Notes: generated from the letters alone by a model not told the origin. A stretch of DNA of 64,000 nt from Sphingomonas paeninsulae (GCF_003660165.1 NZ_CP032827.1:1-64000); one strand, 5' to 3'. Shown: positions 28,793 through 38,614, numbered from the stretch's first letter. Numbers and translations are program-made.

Positions 28793-29983
28793 TTATCCAG
28801 CGCGATGCGAAGCGAGATCGATGACGAAGCGATAGCGCACGCTCTTGCGTTCCACCCGGAGGTACGCGTCGTCGATCTGATCCGGGAGGATCACCTCGAT
28901 CTGCGGCCGGATGCCGTTGGCGCAGCAATAATCGACCACGTCCTGCGTCTCGGGCATGCCGCCGATGCAGGACCCGGCGATCGAGCGACGCTTACCCCAC
29001 AGGGCGCCGCCGCTGACGCCGGCAATTGCGCCAGGGGCGCCGACGTTGACGAAGATGCCGTCCAGCCGGAGTAGCTGCAGGAAGGGCGCGATGTCGAACG
29101 GGAAGGGGATCGTCGACAGCATAAAATCGAAGCGGTTCGTCATCTCCCCGACTAGCGGGATCGGGTCGGTCGCAGCCGGGTGCCACACGACGACATCCTT
29201 AGCGCCCATGGCATAGGCATCCTTGGCCTTGTCCTCGCTTGTCGTGAAAACGGTCGCTTCGGCGCCGCGATGGACCGCGAGCTTCAGTGCCATATGCCCC
29301 AGCCCACCGAGCCCGATCACCGCGAAGCGTTGGCCCGAACCCAGGCGCCAATGCTGCATCGGGGAAAAGGTCGTGATGCCCGAACACAACAACGGCGCGG
29401 TTGAGGCCAAGTCCGCACCATCGGGAATTTTGACGACGAAGCGATCGCGCACCACGATCCGTTCGGCATAGCCGCCGTAAGTCTGCCCGGGACCACGCGG
29501 GTCGGGCGAGGCATAGGTCAGCGTGGTGTCCTTGATGCAATATTGCTCCAGACCCGCCTTGCAACTGTCGCAAGCGCAGCAGCTGTCGACCATGCAGCCC
29601 ACCCCGGCAAAATCTCCTGGCGAGAACCGGGTGACCGCTTCGCCGACGGCAGACACCCGACCGACGAACTCGTGCCCCGGCACCATTGGAAACGGCTGTT
29701 CACCCCATTCCCCGCGGATCATGTGGATATCGCTATGGCACACGCCACAATAGAGGATGTCGATGGCGACATCGTCCGGCATGAGCGCGCGGCGGTCGAT
29801 GTTCATGCCATGGATCGGCCCGTTGCTGCGAAGCGCGCCATAAGCACGCGTCGGTCCACCATGATGCTCGACGATCGGCGAAAGGTTGTTCTGTGTCCGC
29901 ACGGTTTCCGTTCTGTCGGCGAATTTCTCCGGGAAGAATGTATCGGTCACAACGGCCTCCATGGTTTCGCGGATGCCAGCCAT
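28793..29983 (-). CDS. Zinc-dependent NAD(P) alcohol dehydrogenase (YahK/cinnamyl alcohol dehydrogenase type)
   Basis: 396 residues with an N-terminal extension of about 45 residues before the catalytic domain. Catalytic zinc: ILYCGVCHSDIH and VPGHEFVGRV. Structural zinc: four Cys in MVDSCCACDSCKAGLEQYC. Rossmann motif VIGLGGLGHMALKLAVH. The family reduces aldehydes to alcohols with NAD(P)H. The start at 29983 is uncertain; Met8 (29962) is also possible. Single-gene unit behind the box at 30044. One of four zinc alcohol dehydrogenases here, probably regenerating oxidised cofactor or detoxifying aldehydes (inference). Confidence 0.88.
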   Translation of the reverse strand: MAGIRETMEAVVTDTFFPEKFADRTETVRTQNNLSPIVEHHGGPTRAYGALRSNGPIHGMNIDRRALMPDDVAIDILYCGVCHSDIHMIRGEWGEQPFPMVPGHEFVGRVSAVGEAVTRFSPGDFAGVGCMVDSCCACDSCKAGLEQYCIKDTTLTYASPDPRGPGQTYGGYAERIVVRDRFVVKIPDGADLASTAPLLCSGITTFSPMQHWRLGSGQRFAVIGLGGLGHMALKLAVHRGAEATVFTTSEDKAKDAYAMGAKDVVVWHPAATDPIPLVGEMTNRFDFMLSTIPFPFDIAPFLQLLRLDGIFVNVGAPGAIAGVSGGALWGKRRSIAGSCIGGMPETQDVVDYCCANGIRPQIEVILPDQIDDAYLRVERKSVRYRFVIDLASHRAG

Positions 29984-30043
29984 GCCTTGCTGTGCAATCG
30001 CGACGAATAAAAGACGAAGTTGCGCCAGGACGCCGCGGCCCGA

Positions 30044-30062
30044 CAGGGTCGGAAACTACCCA
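30044..30062 (-). promoter_or_regulatory. FixJ-type box, site 13
   Basis: Minus-strand core TGGGTAGTTTCCG followed by ACCCTG, a full match. It points to the alcohol dehydrogenase starting at 29983. Confidence 0.84.
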
Positions 30063-30175
30063 GGGACCGAGGATCTTGGGGGCAGCGCGGCGCCGTACGG
30101 GCATCCACCATCGGCCGTAGATCGACGCTGAGCATAGCGCTTCGGTTCTGTTACGGGCCAGCTGGCACTTGCCGG

Positions 30176-31159
30176 TCAGGGCACCAAGACTGCCGCGCCG
30201 TCGAATCGGCCTGCTCGCAGGTCATCGAGCGCCGTGTTGGCCTGGTCTAGCGGATAGACGGTCGTCTTCACGACAATGCCTATCTTCGGGACAAGGCCAA
30301 GGAAATCGATTCCGTCCTGTCGTGTGAGATTGGCGACCGACAGGAGTTGCCGCTCTTCCCAGAGGATGTCGTAGGGGAAGCTGGGGATATCGCTCATGTG
30401 GATGCCTGCGCAGACTACCCGCCCGCCCTTGCGCACCGCCTTGAGCGCCACCGGCACAAGATCGCCAACGGTGGCGTAGATGATCGCGGCATCGAGCGGC
30501 TCGGGCGGCATTTCGTCCGAACCGCCCGCCCAGGTCACGCCCAGGCTGCGCGCGAACTCTTGCGTGCCCGTGTCGCCCGGCCGCGTAAATGCAAAGACCT
30601 CGCGGCCTTGCCATTGGGCGACCTGAGCGACGATATGGCCGGCGGCACCAAAGCCATAGATGCCCAGCCGCTTGCCGTCGCCGGCGATCTCCAAAGAGCG
30701 CCAGCCGATCAACCCGGCGCACAGGAGCGGCGCGAGCGACACGTCGCTGCCCGTCTCACCAAGGGAAAATGCAAAACGCGCATCGGCGATAACCGCGGTC
30801 GCAAAGCCGCCGTCACGGGTGTACCCTGTAAACAGCGGCGCGTCGCAGAGGTTCTCTTTATGCGCTTTGCAATAATAGCACACGCCGCAGGTGTGGCCGA
30901 GCCAGGGAATTCCAACCCGTTCTCCGAGGTGGAGACCAGACACATTTGAGCCGATTGCGTCGATTCGACCGACGATCTCATGCCCGGGAATGATCGGTGA
31001 TTTCGTGTTCGGCAGTTCGCCGTCGAAAACGTGCAGATCGGTGCGACAGACGCCGCACGCGAGTACCTTTACGCGGACTTCCCCAGGGCCGGGCTGTCGG
31101 TCGGGCAATTCCGTCCATACCAGCGGCGTTCCAGGCTCTTTGAGTACCATTGCTTTCAT
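30176..31159 (-). CDS. Zinc-binding alcohol dehydrogenase family protein
   Basis: 327 residues. Catalytic zinc ligands in ACGVCRTDLH and IPGHEIVGRI, structural zinc Cys cluster in HTCGVCYYCKAHKENLC, Rossmann loop IYGFGAAGHIVAQVA. Shorter than the other alcohol dehydrogenases in the window and with a distinct zinc-loop pattern (GYTRDGGFA). It lies 69 nt behind the Nnr gene in the same direction, without a box in the gap, so it probably shares that operon's promoter. Substrate unknown. Confidence 0.87.
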   Translation of the reverse strand: MKAMVLKEPGTPLVWTELPDRQPGPGEVRVKVLACGVCRTDLHVFDGELPNTKSPIIPGHEIVGRIDAIGSNVSGLHLGERVGIPWLGHTCGVCYYCKAHKENLCDAPLFTGYTRDGGFATAVIADARFAFSLGETGSDVSLAPLLCAGLIGWRSLEIAGDGKRLGIYGFGAAGHIVAQVAQWQGREVFAFTRPGDTGTQEFARSLGVTWAGGSDEMPPEPLDAAIIYATVGDLVPVALKAVRKGGRVVCAGIHMSDIPSFPYDILWEERQLLSVANLTRQDGIDFLGLVPKIGIVVKTTVYPLDQANTALDDLRAGRFDGAAVLVP

Positions 31160-31228
31160 GGTCGGCCAATCCTTCGTTATGCAGCTGTCCGCCAGGGCAG
31201 GGGGTAGGGGGTGGGGGCGGTCACTTTC

Positions 31229-32724
31229 TTAGGGTGCCGTCTGAGCCTTGAGCTTCTGGAGCACCTTCGGCAGAGCATCCGGTAGGTCCTGCGCGATCAG
31301 CCCCAGCCCGAATTCTGCGGCCGCTGCGCCGTGCAACCAGACGCCGGCCGCAGCGGCCTCGAACGTGGGCATGCCTTGAGCGAGCAAAGCGGCGATAAAA
31401 CCGGTCAGAACATCGCCGCTGCCTCCGGTCGCGAGTTGCGGCGGTGCGTTTGCATTGATGATGGCGCGACCATCGGGGCTTGCGATGACGGTATCGGGCC
31501 CTTTGAAGACCACCACCGCGCCGCTTTTCAGGGCGGCGGCGCGCGTGCGCTCCAGCTTGTCACCGTCGAAGTGGAACAGCCGCATGAACTCGCCCGCATG
31601 TGGGGTCATCACGCACGGCCCGACGATCGCACCAAACAAATCCTCGGGTGCCTCGGCAAACGAGGTCAACGCATCAGCATCGAGAACTATCGCCCTTTTT
31701 GTGGCGAGAGCAGCAAGGACATACCCTCGGGTCATTTCGCCGATGCCAGCGCCAGGCCCAATCGCGACGGCGTTGCGACGCTCGTCCGCCAGCAGGTCCA
31801 GCCATCCCGCCGCCCCATCGAACCAGCGCACAATCGCGTTGGTCAGCGCGCCGGCATAAAGGCTCCACACCTCCGCCGGTGCGGCGAGGGTGACCATGCC
31901 GGCGCCGGCACGGGATGCCGCCAGCGTCGTCATTCGGCTGGCACCCGTGATAGTCGCGCCGCCGAGAACGAGGACCTCACCACGCGTATATTTGTAGCTT
32001 TGGGACTGCGGCCACGGGTAGGATGCCTGCCAGAGACCAGGATCGTTCTCCCAGCAATCGGGCGCAACCCCATCCAGCACCGACAACGGCGTACCGATAT
32101 CGGCGACCAAGATCGCGCCGCACAGTGCTCGTCCCGGGTACAGCAGATGGCCCGGTTTTTTGCGGAAGAACGTCACCGTTAGTTCGGCCGGTGCCGCATC
32201 CCCGCGAACCAAACCCGAAGCACCGTCGAGCCCACTGGGGACATCTATTGCACAGACAGGAATCTCTCGGGTTTTAAGCGCGTCGATCATGACCAGCGCT
32301 TCCCCTCGAGTGGCCTTGCTAGGCCCGCGCCAAAGATTGCATCGACGACAATCCCCGCGCCGTCGAGGCTTTCGGGATCAAAGGGTGTCAACTCGCCGTT
32401 CCAAACCGCCGCCGCATGCGCAGCCTCGCCGGTGAGCTTTTCGCGCGTGCCAAGCAGGGCGACTTTGACCGGCCACCCTGCAGCTTCGAGATGCCGCGCG
32501 ACAACAAATCCGTCGCCGCCATTGTTGCCAGGGCCGCACAGCACCGTAATCGGCTGCATCGACCAGCGTCCGCCGACTGCGACCGCAACGGCTGCGCCGG
32601 CCGCCTCCATCATCGATCTGCCGCTAATGCCAGCCGCTTGGGCGGCGCGGTCGGCAGCGCCCATCTGTGCTGGGGTCAGGAGCGCAACTGAATCCCGTTG
32701 CCATGTATCTTCGGAATGACTCAT
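31229..32724 (-). CDS. nnr: Bifunctional NAD(P)H-hydrate epimerase/dehydratase, one apparent frameshift
   Basis: Repairs hydrated NADH and NADPH. N-terminal epimerase domain (about 1-200): LLTPAQMGAADRAA, VLCGPGNNGGDGFVVARHL, VVDAIFGAGL, then after the join DVPSGLDGASG. C-terminal ADP-dependent dehydratase domain: EVLVLGGATITGASRMTTLAASRAGAG, VAIGPGAG, VLDADALTSF, MTPHAGEFMRL, VFKGPDTVI, and ATGGSGDVLTG. The two frames join at about 32292 (extra or missing base in GGGGAAGCG), giving EALVMIDALK. The start at 32724 (MSHSEDTW) leaves normal spacing to the variant box at 32796. Its link with redox enzymes here makes sense, because hydration of NADH rises in stressed cells. Confidence 0.88.
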
Positions 32725-32795
32725 CTTCAGTGGATTCCTGCCTGCGGCCATTCGCTTGGGATAAGCTCCGAGTACGCGGTACCCACCCGCCGCGG

Positions 32796-32814
32796 CAGGG
32801 TCGGAATTCACTTA
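32796..32814 (-). promoter_or_regulatory. FixJ-type box, weak variant site 14
   Basis: Minus strand reads TAAGTGAATTCCG followed by ACCCTG. Three or so core mismatches, but CCGANNCTG is fully kept and the spacing to nnr (78 nt) is typical. Divergent partner of site 15. Confidence 0.5.
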
Positions 32815-32969
32815 CACAGACGTCTTTTTCAAAAGCGGCATCGCAACGCGAAAGCGCCGATCGGTCCTGAAGTGTCATCGCGCGGCGTAGCTCGATCGAT
32901 TGAAGGCACTGGCACACGGACGCGGACAAGGTCAGCACGGCCCGGTGGCCGGGCTAACGCCAATGGGGA

Positions 32970-32988
32970 TGAGTAGATTCCGACGCTG
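32970..32988 (+). promoter_or_regulatory. FixJ-type box, site 15
   Basis: Core TGAGTAGATTCCG followed by ACGCTG, a perfect match. It points to the alcohol dehydrogenase (start 33103) and probably the run of genes to 41.5 kb. Confidence 0.86.
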
Positions 32989-33102
32989 ATATCCCAACGT
33001 GATGAATCCTAAATCGCAATCGTGAACCAGCCGCAGCAGTTCGGCTGAACAACCGTCCCAGGCAAATTCTGCGGCCAATCCGAGACCAGGAGCAAGAACA
33101 TC

Positions 33103-34140
33103 ATGAAGGCATTCGTTTACGGCGGCGTGGGCAAAAAGAGCCTTGAAGACCGGCCGAAGCCCGAGATCGCCGACCCGGGCGATGCGATCGTCAAAATGGT
33201 CAAGACGACGATTTGCGGGACCGACCTGCACATCCTGAAAGGCGATGTCGCGACTTGCGCGCCCGGGCGTATACTCGGTCATGAAGGCGTGGGTACGATC
33301 GAGACCGTCGGTGCCGGCGTCACCACATTCAAAACTGGCGACCGCGTCCTCATCTCTTGCATCTCATCGTGCGGAAAATGCGAATATTGCCGCCGCGGCA
33401 TGTATTCGCACTGCACGACCGGGGGCTGGATCCTCGGCAATTCGATCGACGGCACCCAGGCCGAATATGTTCGCATCCCTCACGCCGAGACGAGCCTCTA
33501 TCCGATCCCCAAAGATGCGGATGAGGACGCGATGGTCATGCTGAGCGACATCCTGCCGACCGGGTTCGAATGCGGTGTGCTCAACGGCAAGGTTTCGCCG
33601 GGATCGACAGTAGCGATCGTCGGCGCAGGACCGATCGGGCTGGCGGCTTTGCTCACCGCACAGCTCTATTCGCCCGCCGAGATCATCATGATCGATCTGG
33701 ACGACAATCGCCTGGCGATGGCGATGAAGTTTGGCGCAACCCGCATGATCAACAGCGCGGACGGCAAGGCATCAGACAAAGTGAAAGCCCTGACCGACGG
33801 AAAGGGCGTCGACACCGCGATCGAGGCGGTCGGTATCCCGACGACTTTCGAGCTGTGCGAGCAGATCATCGCTCCCGGCGGGATCATCGCCAATATCGGC
33901 GTTCACGGCCAGAAGGTCGACCTGCATCTGGAGACGCTCTGGTCGCAGAACATCGCGATCACCACGCGGCTGGTCGACGCCGTCACCACCCCGATGCTGT
34001 TGAAGACCGTGCAATCGGGGAAGATCGACCCGACCCGGTTGATCACGCATCACTTCAAGCTCGACCAGATCCTCGACGCTTACGACACGTTCGGGCGCGC
34101 CGCGGAAACCAAGGCGCTGAAGGTCATCATCGACGCCTGA
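33103..34140 (+). CDS. Zinc-dependent alcohol dehydrogenase
   Basis: 345 residues. Catalytic zinc ligands in TTICGTDLHILKG and ILGHEGVGTIETVG; structural zinc Cys in SSCGKCEYCRRGMYSHC. Rossmann motif VAIVGAGPIGLAALLTAQL followed by IMIDLDDNRLAMA (Asp ending the second strand suggests NAD preference). Family members act on ethanol, butanol or related alcohols. First gene of a long plus-strand run with aldehyde dehydrogenase, transhydrogenase, porin, another alcohol dehydrogenase and OYE. The frame is intact. Confidence 0.9.
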   Translation: MKAFVYGGVGKKSLEDRPKPEIADPGDAIVKMVKTTICGTDLHILKGDVATCAPGRILGHEGVGTIETVGAGVTTFKTGDRVLISCISSCGKCEYCRRGMYSHCTTGGWILGNSIDGTQAEYVRIPHAETSLYPIPKDADEDAMVMLSDILPTGFECGVLNGKVSPGSTVAIVGAGPIGLAALLTAQLYSPAEIIMIDLDDNRLAMAMKFGATRMINSADGKASDKVKALTDGKGVDTAIEAVGIPTTFELCEQIIAPGGIIANIGVHGQKVDLHLETLWSQNIAITTRLVDAVTTPMLLKTVQSGKIDPTRLITHHFKLDQILDAYDTFGRAAETKALKVIIDA

Positions 34141-34197
34141 CGACACGGCCGGCGGCCTGCCCTTTCCCTTCGTCATTCTAACAGAAAGCTGAATTTC

Positions 34198-35580
34198 ATG
34201 ACCTATCAAAGCCTCAATCCGTTCAATGGCAAACTCGTTGAATCCTTCGCCGATCTCGGCGATCCGCAACTCGAGACCAGGATCGCGACGGCCGACGCCT
34301 GCTTCCAGACGTGGCGTCACACATCCTACGCCGACCGCGCCAAGATCATCGCAAAGGCGGGCGAGATCCTCCACGCGCGGGCCGACGCGTTCGCGCGCAT
34401 CATGACGACCGAGATGGGCAAGCGCATTGGCGAGGCGCGGGGCGAAGTGGAATTCAGCGCGCGGATCATGGCCTATTACGCCAAGAACGCCGAACGCTTC
34501 CTGGCGCCGGTCAAGCTCGATCCGACCAATGGCGAAGCGCATATGGAGAGCAGCCCGATCGGGGTGATCTTCTGCGTCGAGCCGTGGAATTTCCCATATT
34601 ATCAACTCGCCCGCGTCGCCGGGCCGCATCTGATGGCGGGCAACACGATGTTGGTGAAACATGCCGGCATCGTGCCGCAGTGCGCGATCGCGTTCGAGAA
34701 GCTGCTGATCGAAGCGGGCGCGCCGATTGGTCTGTATACCAATCTTTTGATCAGCCATGACCAGTCCGACGATGTCGTGGACGATCCCCGCGTCAAGGGC
34801 GTCGCGCTGACCGGCAGCGTCGCCGCGGGCCGCAGTGTCGCCTCGCGCGCTGGCAAAAACCTCAAAGTCTCGTCGATGGAATTGGGTGGCAGCGACGCCT
34901 TCATCGTGCTTGAGGATGCCGATCTCGACCTGACCGTTCCCTGGGCGGTGTGGGGCCGGATGTACAATACCGGCCAGACCTGCTGCGCGGCCAAACGCTT
35001 CATCGTGGTCGAAAGCATGGCGGACGCGTTCCTCGAGAAATTCAAGAGTGCGCTCGGCGCGCTTGAGGCGGGCGATCCGATGGATGAAAAGACCACGCTC
35101 GGACCGCTTTCGACCGAACAGGCGCTGGTCGATCTGCTCAAGCAGGTAGATGGCGCGGTTGCACACGGCGCCAAGGTCGCGCTCGGTGGCAAACGCGTCG
35201 ATCGTGCGGGATCGTTCATGATGCCGACGATCCTGACGGACATTGCGAAGGACAACCCCGCCTTTCGCGAGGAATTCTTCGGACCGGTCGCTCTCTTCTT
35301 CCGCGTGAAGGACGAGGACGAAGCCATTGCAATCGCCAATGACTCCGATTTCGGCCTCGGCGGCTCGGTGTGGACCAGGGATGTGGCGCGCGGAAGGCGC
35401 ATCGCCAGCAAAGTCGAGACGGGCATGATGTTCATCAACAACATCGACTGGACCGATGCTGAGCTGCCCTTCGGCGGGATCAAGGATTCAGGCTACGGCC
35501 GTGAACTCGGCGACATGGGTATCCAGCAGTTCGTCAACAAAAAGCTGGTCCGCATCCACAACGCAAAGGCCCCCGCCTGA
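34198..35580 (+). CDS. NAD(P)-dependent aldehyde dehydrogenase (succinate-semialdehyde dehydrogenase type)
   Basis: 460 residues. Catalytic features: PWNFPYYQLAR (cofactor loop with Asn), ALTGSVAAGR, SMELGGSDAFIVLEDADLD (general base Glu) and NTGQTCCAAKRFIV (catalytic Cys, one of an adjacent Cys pair). Length and sequence are of the short Sad/YneI-type group that oxidises succinate semialdehyde and other aldehydes. If the Gad-like pathway at 47-51 kb makes GABA, this enzyme could act downstream, but no GABA transaminase is visible. 57 nt after the alcohol dehydrogenase. Confidence 0.9.
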   Translation: MTYQSLNPFNGKLVESFADLGDPQLETRIATADACFQTWRHTSYADRAKIIAKAGEILHARADAFARIMTTEMGKRIGEARGEVEFSARIMAYYAKNAERFLAPVKLDPTNGEAHMESSPIGVIFCVEPWNFPYYQLARVAGPHLMAGNTMLVKHAGIVPQCAIAFEKLLIEAGAPIGLYTNLLISHDQSDDVVDDPRVKGVALTGSVAAGRSVASRAGKNLKVSSMELGGSDAFIVLEDADLDLTVPWAVWGRMYNTGQTCCAAKRFIVVESMADAFLEKFKSALGALEAGDPMDEKTTLGPLSTEQALVDLLKQVDGAVAHGAKVALGGKRVDRAGSFMMPTILTDIAKDNPAFREEFFGPVALFFRVKDEDEAIAIANDSDFGLGGSVWTRDVARGRRIASKVETGMMFINNIDWTDAELPFGGIKDSGYGRELGDMGIQQFVNKKLVRIHNAKAPA

Positions 35581-35593
35581 GTTTTAAAAGCGG

Positions 35594-35615
35594 CGCCCGG
35601 CTCGTCTGCCGGGCG
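35594..35615 (+). terminator. GC-rich hairpin between aldehyde dehydrogenase and pntA
   Basis: Perfect 8-bp stem CGCCCGGC/GCCGGGCG with a 6-nt loop, 14 nt after the stop codon. There is no T run after it, so it may be a weak attenuator or an mRNA-stabilising stem rather than a full intrinsic terminator. Confidence 0.35.
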
Positions 35616-35645
35616 TCTCGATGCCGACACCGAGCGGAGCACATC

Positions 35646-36791
35646 ATGTACGTTAATATCGCCGTTCTCAAAGAAACCCAACCACACGAGTGCCGGGTAG
35701 CGCTGGTTCCGTCCGTCGTACCCAAGCTGACGAAGCTGGGGGCAAGGCTTCATATGCATACGGGCGCAGCCGACGCGATCAGAGTGTCCGATTCGGCCTA
35801 CGGCGAAGTGGTCTTCATGGATGATCGCACCGCTCTGGTCGCCAATGCCGATGTGGTGCTGTGCGTCCAGCCACCGGCGCTCGACGTCGTTGATGCAATG
35901 AAGCCCGGCGCAATCTTGCTGTGCTTCGTCTATGCGGCGAACGAGCCCGAACTGGTGAAACGCCTGCTCGCAAGGCACATCACATGCTTCGCGATGGAGC
36001 GCATCCCGCGTATTTCGCGCGCTCAGGCGATGGACGCGCTGTCGAGCCAGTCAGCGCTGGCGGGCTATTATGCCGTCGCGCTCGGCATGACGCATATGGA
36101 CCGCGTCCTGCCCAAGATCACATCGGCGGCAGGCGTCCTCGGACCGGCCAAGGTGCTTGTGATGGGGCTCGGTGTCGCCGGGCTGGAGGCGATCGCCACC
36201 GCGCAGCGGTTGGGCGCGGTGGTCGAGGGCTATGACGTACGGCCCGAAACGCGCGAACAAGCACTGTCGCTCGGCGCGACCTTTGTCGACACAGGCGTCG
36301 ATGCCACCGGCAAGGGAGGGTACGCGCGAGAGCTCACGGCCGAGGAAAAGACCAAGGTCGATGCGGCGCTGACCAAGCATATCCAGGCGTCTGACCTGAT
36401 CATCACAACTGCCGCGATCCCCGGCAAGGCCTCGCCCAAGCTGATCAGCAGGCCCCAAGTGGCGGGCATGAAACCGGGCGCGGTGATCGTTGATCTCTCG
36501 GCAGAGGGGGGCGGCAATTGCGAAGCGACCCAGCCCGGCGAGACGATCCGCGTCGGCGGGGTTACGATCGTCGCGCCGCTCAACGTGCCGTCGAACCTCG
36601 GAGCGGATGCCAGCGAGCTTTACGCCAAGAATCAGTTCAACCTGCTCGCGCTGATGCTGCACGACAATATCGTGACGATCGACTGGACCGACGAGGTGCT
36701 GGCGAAGACCGCGCTGACGCACGACGGCAAGCTCTGCGATGCCGTCAAGACGCCCGAGCACTCCGCCACACCGACCGCGAAAGCGGCGTGA
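35646..36791 (+). CDS. pntAA: NAD(P) transhydrogenase subunit alpha, part 1 (soluble NAD-binding domain)
   Basis: 381 residues, domain I of the proton-translocating transhydrogenase that links NADH and NADPH pools to the proton gradient. AlaDH/PNT N-terminal region (VAVLKET-like start NIAVLKETQPHECRVAL), MERIPRISRAQAMDALSSQ, the dinucleotide fold VLVMGLGVAGLEAIATA, and VIVDLSAEGGGNCE. The three-gene arrangement (split alpha) is usual in alphaproteobacteria. Followed 19 nt later by part 2. The frame is intact. Confidence 0.94.
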   Translation: MYVNIAVLKETQPHECRVALVPSVVPKLTKLGARLHMHTGAADAIRVSDSAYGEVVFMDDRTALVANADVVLCVQPPALDVVDAMKPGAILLCFVYAANEPELVKRLLARHITCFAMERIPRISRAQAMDALSSQSALAGYYAVALGMTHMDRVLPKITSAAGVLGPAKVLVMGLGVAGLEAIATAQRLGAVVEGYDVRPETREQALSLGATFVDTGVDATGKGGYARELTAEEKTKVDAALTKHIQASDLIITTAAIPGKASPKLISRPQVAGMKPGAVIVDLSAEGGGNCEATQPGETIRVGGVTIVAPLNVPSNLGADASELYAKNQFNLLALMLHDNIVTIDWTDEVLAKTALTHDGKLCDAVKTPEHSATPTAKAA

Positions 36792-36810
36792 CCGCGATGG
36801 GACCCCAAGC

Positions 36811-37158
36811 ATGAACGCCGAACTCGCCATGACGGGCTTCATCGCCCTCTATATTTTCATGCTCGCCGGCTTTGCCGGCTGGGTGATCATCGGCAACGTG
36901 CCGGCGATCCTGCATACGCCGCTAATGTCGGGGTCGAACTTCGTCCACGGCATCGTCGTGGTCGGCGGCCTGTTCGCACTTCTCAACGCCAGCACGCCGC
37001 TCGAACAGGGCATCGGCTTTTTCGCGGTGCTGCTCGGCGCGGGCAATGCGGCCGGCGGTTATGCCGTGACCGACCGGATGCTCGCAATGTTCAAGTCGAG
37101 CGGCGACGACACCAAGCACAAGACCGCCACGGTCCATCACCTCAAAAAGAAGGGGTGA
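36811..37158 (+). CDS. pntAB: NAD(P) transhydrogenase subunit alpha, part 2 (membrane)
   Basis: 115 residues forming the membrane part of the split alpha subunit: three or four hydrophobic spans (IALYIFMLAGFAGWVIIG, FVHGIVVVGGLFALLNAS, IGFFAVLLGAGNAAGGYAV) with the conserved TPLMSGSNFVHGI segment, then a short basic tail ending HHLKKKG. Start ATG at 36811. It lies between pntAA and pntB with 4 nt to the latter. Confidence 0.94.
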   Translation: MNAELAMTGFIALYIFMLAGFAGWVIIGNVPAILHTPLMSGSNFVHGIVVVGGLFALLNASTPLEQGIGFFAVLLGAGNAAGGYAVTDRMLAMFKSSGDDTKHKTATVHHLKKKG

Positions 37159-37162
37159 GGAC

Positions 37163-38614
37163 ATGCTCGCCATCATCTCCCAAATCGCGATAGGCGCGAC
37201 CGATCTAGTCGCGGCCTTCCTGTTCCTCTTCGGGCTCAAGCGCATGTCGTCGCCGGCAACTGCCGCCTCGGGCATCCGCGTCGCAGGCATCGGCATGGTC
37301 GCCGCCGTGCTGGTCAGCTTCCTTTATGTGTTCACGATCGACGCTGCGGCGCGACCGCATCTGATCGTTAACCTCGTACTCGCCATCGTCGCACTCGCGA
37401 TCGGTGGTGGCTTTGCATGGATCGTCGGCCGAAAGGTCGCGATGACCGCCATGCCTCAGATGGTGGCGATCTATAACGGCATGGGCGGCGGGGCGGCGGG
37501 CGGCATCGCCGCGGTCGAACTGTTCGGGAACCGCGCGACCGGGACCACGCATCTCGTCGTGACATTGCTCGGCGCGCTGATCGGCGCGGTTTCGATGTCG
37601 GGGTCGGTGATCGCCTGGGCCAAGCTTCAGGGTGTGCTCGGCGCTCCACTGCGGTTCGGCGGCCAGCGCGCCCTGAACGGCGTCGTGTTCGTTGCCGCGC
37701 TCGCGGTCGGCGGATGGATGGTGTTCACCGCATTCAGCGGCGTGCCACCAGTGCTGCCCGTTGCTACCTGGATCCTGATCTTCTTCGGCCTCGCTTTGCT
37801 ATTCGGCGTCCTGATGACGCTGCCGATCGGCGGCGCGGACATGCCGGTCGTGATCTCGATCTACAACGCCTTCACGGGGCTTGCTGTTGGGTTCGAAGGC
37901 TATGTGCTTGGCAATCCCGCGCTGATGATCGCCGGCATGGTGGTCGGTGCGGCGGGCCTGCTCCTCACGCTGCTGATGGCGAAGGCGATGAACCGATCGG
38001 TCGCCAACGTGCTCTTCTCAAACTTCGGCGAGGTTCCCGCCAAGGGGAAGCCGGGCGCCGTCGCCGGCACGGAGCGCGAAACGCAGGCGTCCGACGCGGG
38101 CATCCAGATGCGCTATGCGAGCAGCGTCATCATCGTGCCGGGCTATGGTCTGGCGGCCGCGCAGGGGCAGCAGAAGCTCTATGAATTCGTCAAGCTGCTG
38201 CTTGCCGCCAAGGTGCAGGTCCGCTTCGCGATCCATCCCGTTGCCGGGAGAATGCCGGGACAGATGGACGTGCTGCTGGCTGAGGCCGGCGTGCCCTATG
38301 ACCTCATCTTCCAGCTCGACGACATCAACGCCGATTTCGCCACCACTGACGTCGTGCTGGTGATCGGAGCCAACGACGTCGTCAATCCGGCGGCGCGCAC
38401 CGATAAATCCTCGCCGATCTTCGGTATGCCGATCCTCAACGCGGACATGGCCAAGCAGGTTTACGTCATCAAACGCGGACAGGGCAAAGGCTATTCCGGT
38501 ATCGTCAACGCGCTGTTCTACAAACCTAATTGCGACATGGTGTACGGCGACGCGCAGGCGGTGCTGATCAAGATGATCGAAGCCGTACGCGGCCTCGGGG
38601 CGGCGGCGGCATGA
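37163..38614 (+). CDS. pntB: NAD(P) transhydrogenase subunit beta
   Basis: 483 residues. N-terminal half with about eight membrane spans (KRMSSPATAASGIRVAGIGM, then PQMVAIYNGMGGGAAGGIAAVE, VISIYNAFTGLAVGFEGYVL), C-terminal NADP-binding domain III (VIIVPGYGLAAAQGQQKLYE, RFAIHPVAGRMPGQMDVLLAEA, VLVIGANDVVNPAAR, IKRGQGKGYSGIVNALFYKPN). Its stop overlaps the next start (ATGA). Together the three genes would move reductant between NADH and NADPH when respiratory flux changes. Confidence 0.95.
   Translation: MLAIISQIAIGATDLVAAFLFLFGLKRMSSPATAASGIRVAGIGMVAAVLVSFLYVFTIDAAARPHLIVNLVLAIVALAIGGGFAWIVGRKVAMTAMPQMVAIYNGMGGGAAGGIAAVELFGNRATGTTHLVVTLLGALIGAVSMSGSVIAWAKLQGVLGAPLRFGGQRALNGVVFVAALAVGGWMVFTAFSGVPPVLPVATWILIFFGLALLFGVLMTLPIGGADMPVVISIYNAFTGLAVGFEGYVLGNPALMIAGMVVGAAGLLLTLLMAKAMNRSVANVLFSNFGEVPAKGKPGAVAGTERETQASDAGIQMRYASSVIIVPGYGLAAAQGQQKLYEFVKLLLAAKVQVRFAIHPVAGRMPGQMDVLLAEAGVPYDLIFQLDDINADFATTDVVLVIGANDVVNPAARTDKSSPIFGMPILNADMAKQVYVIKRGQGKGYSGIVNALFYKPNCDMVYGDAQAVLIKMIEAVRGLGAAAA

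Noticed and set aside
32705-32724. Another box-like string (TGAGTCATTCCGA) at the nnr start
   Set aside because: It is the start codon region of nnr itself, is one base too short in the core and is not upstream of a gene.
33772-35166. 464-codon minus-strand open frame opposite the alcohol and aldehyde dehydrogenase genes
   Set aside because: Shadow of the real plus-strand genes; no recognisable domain and composition typical of antisense frames.
35594-35615. Strong terminator separating the alcohol/aldehyde dehydrogenase pair from pnt
   Set aside because: The stem is perfect but no T tract follows and no new box precedes pnt, so I kept it only as a low-confidence hairpin.
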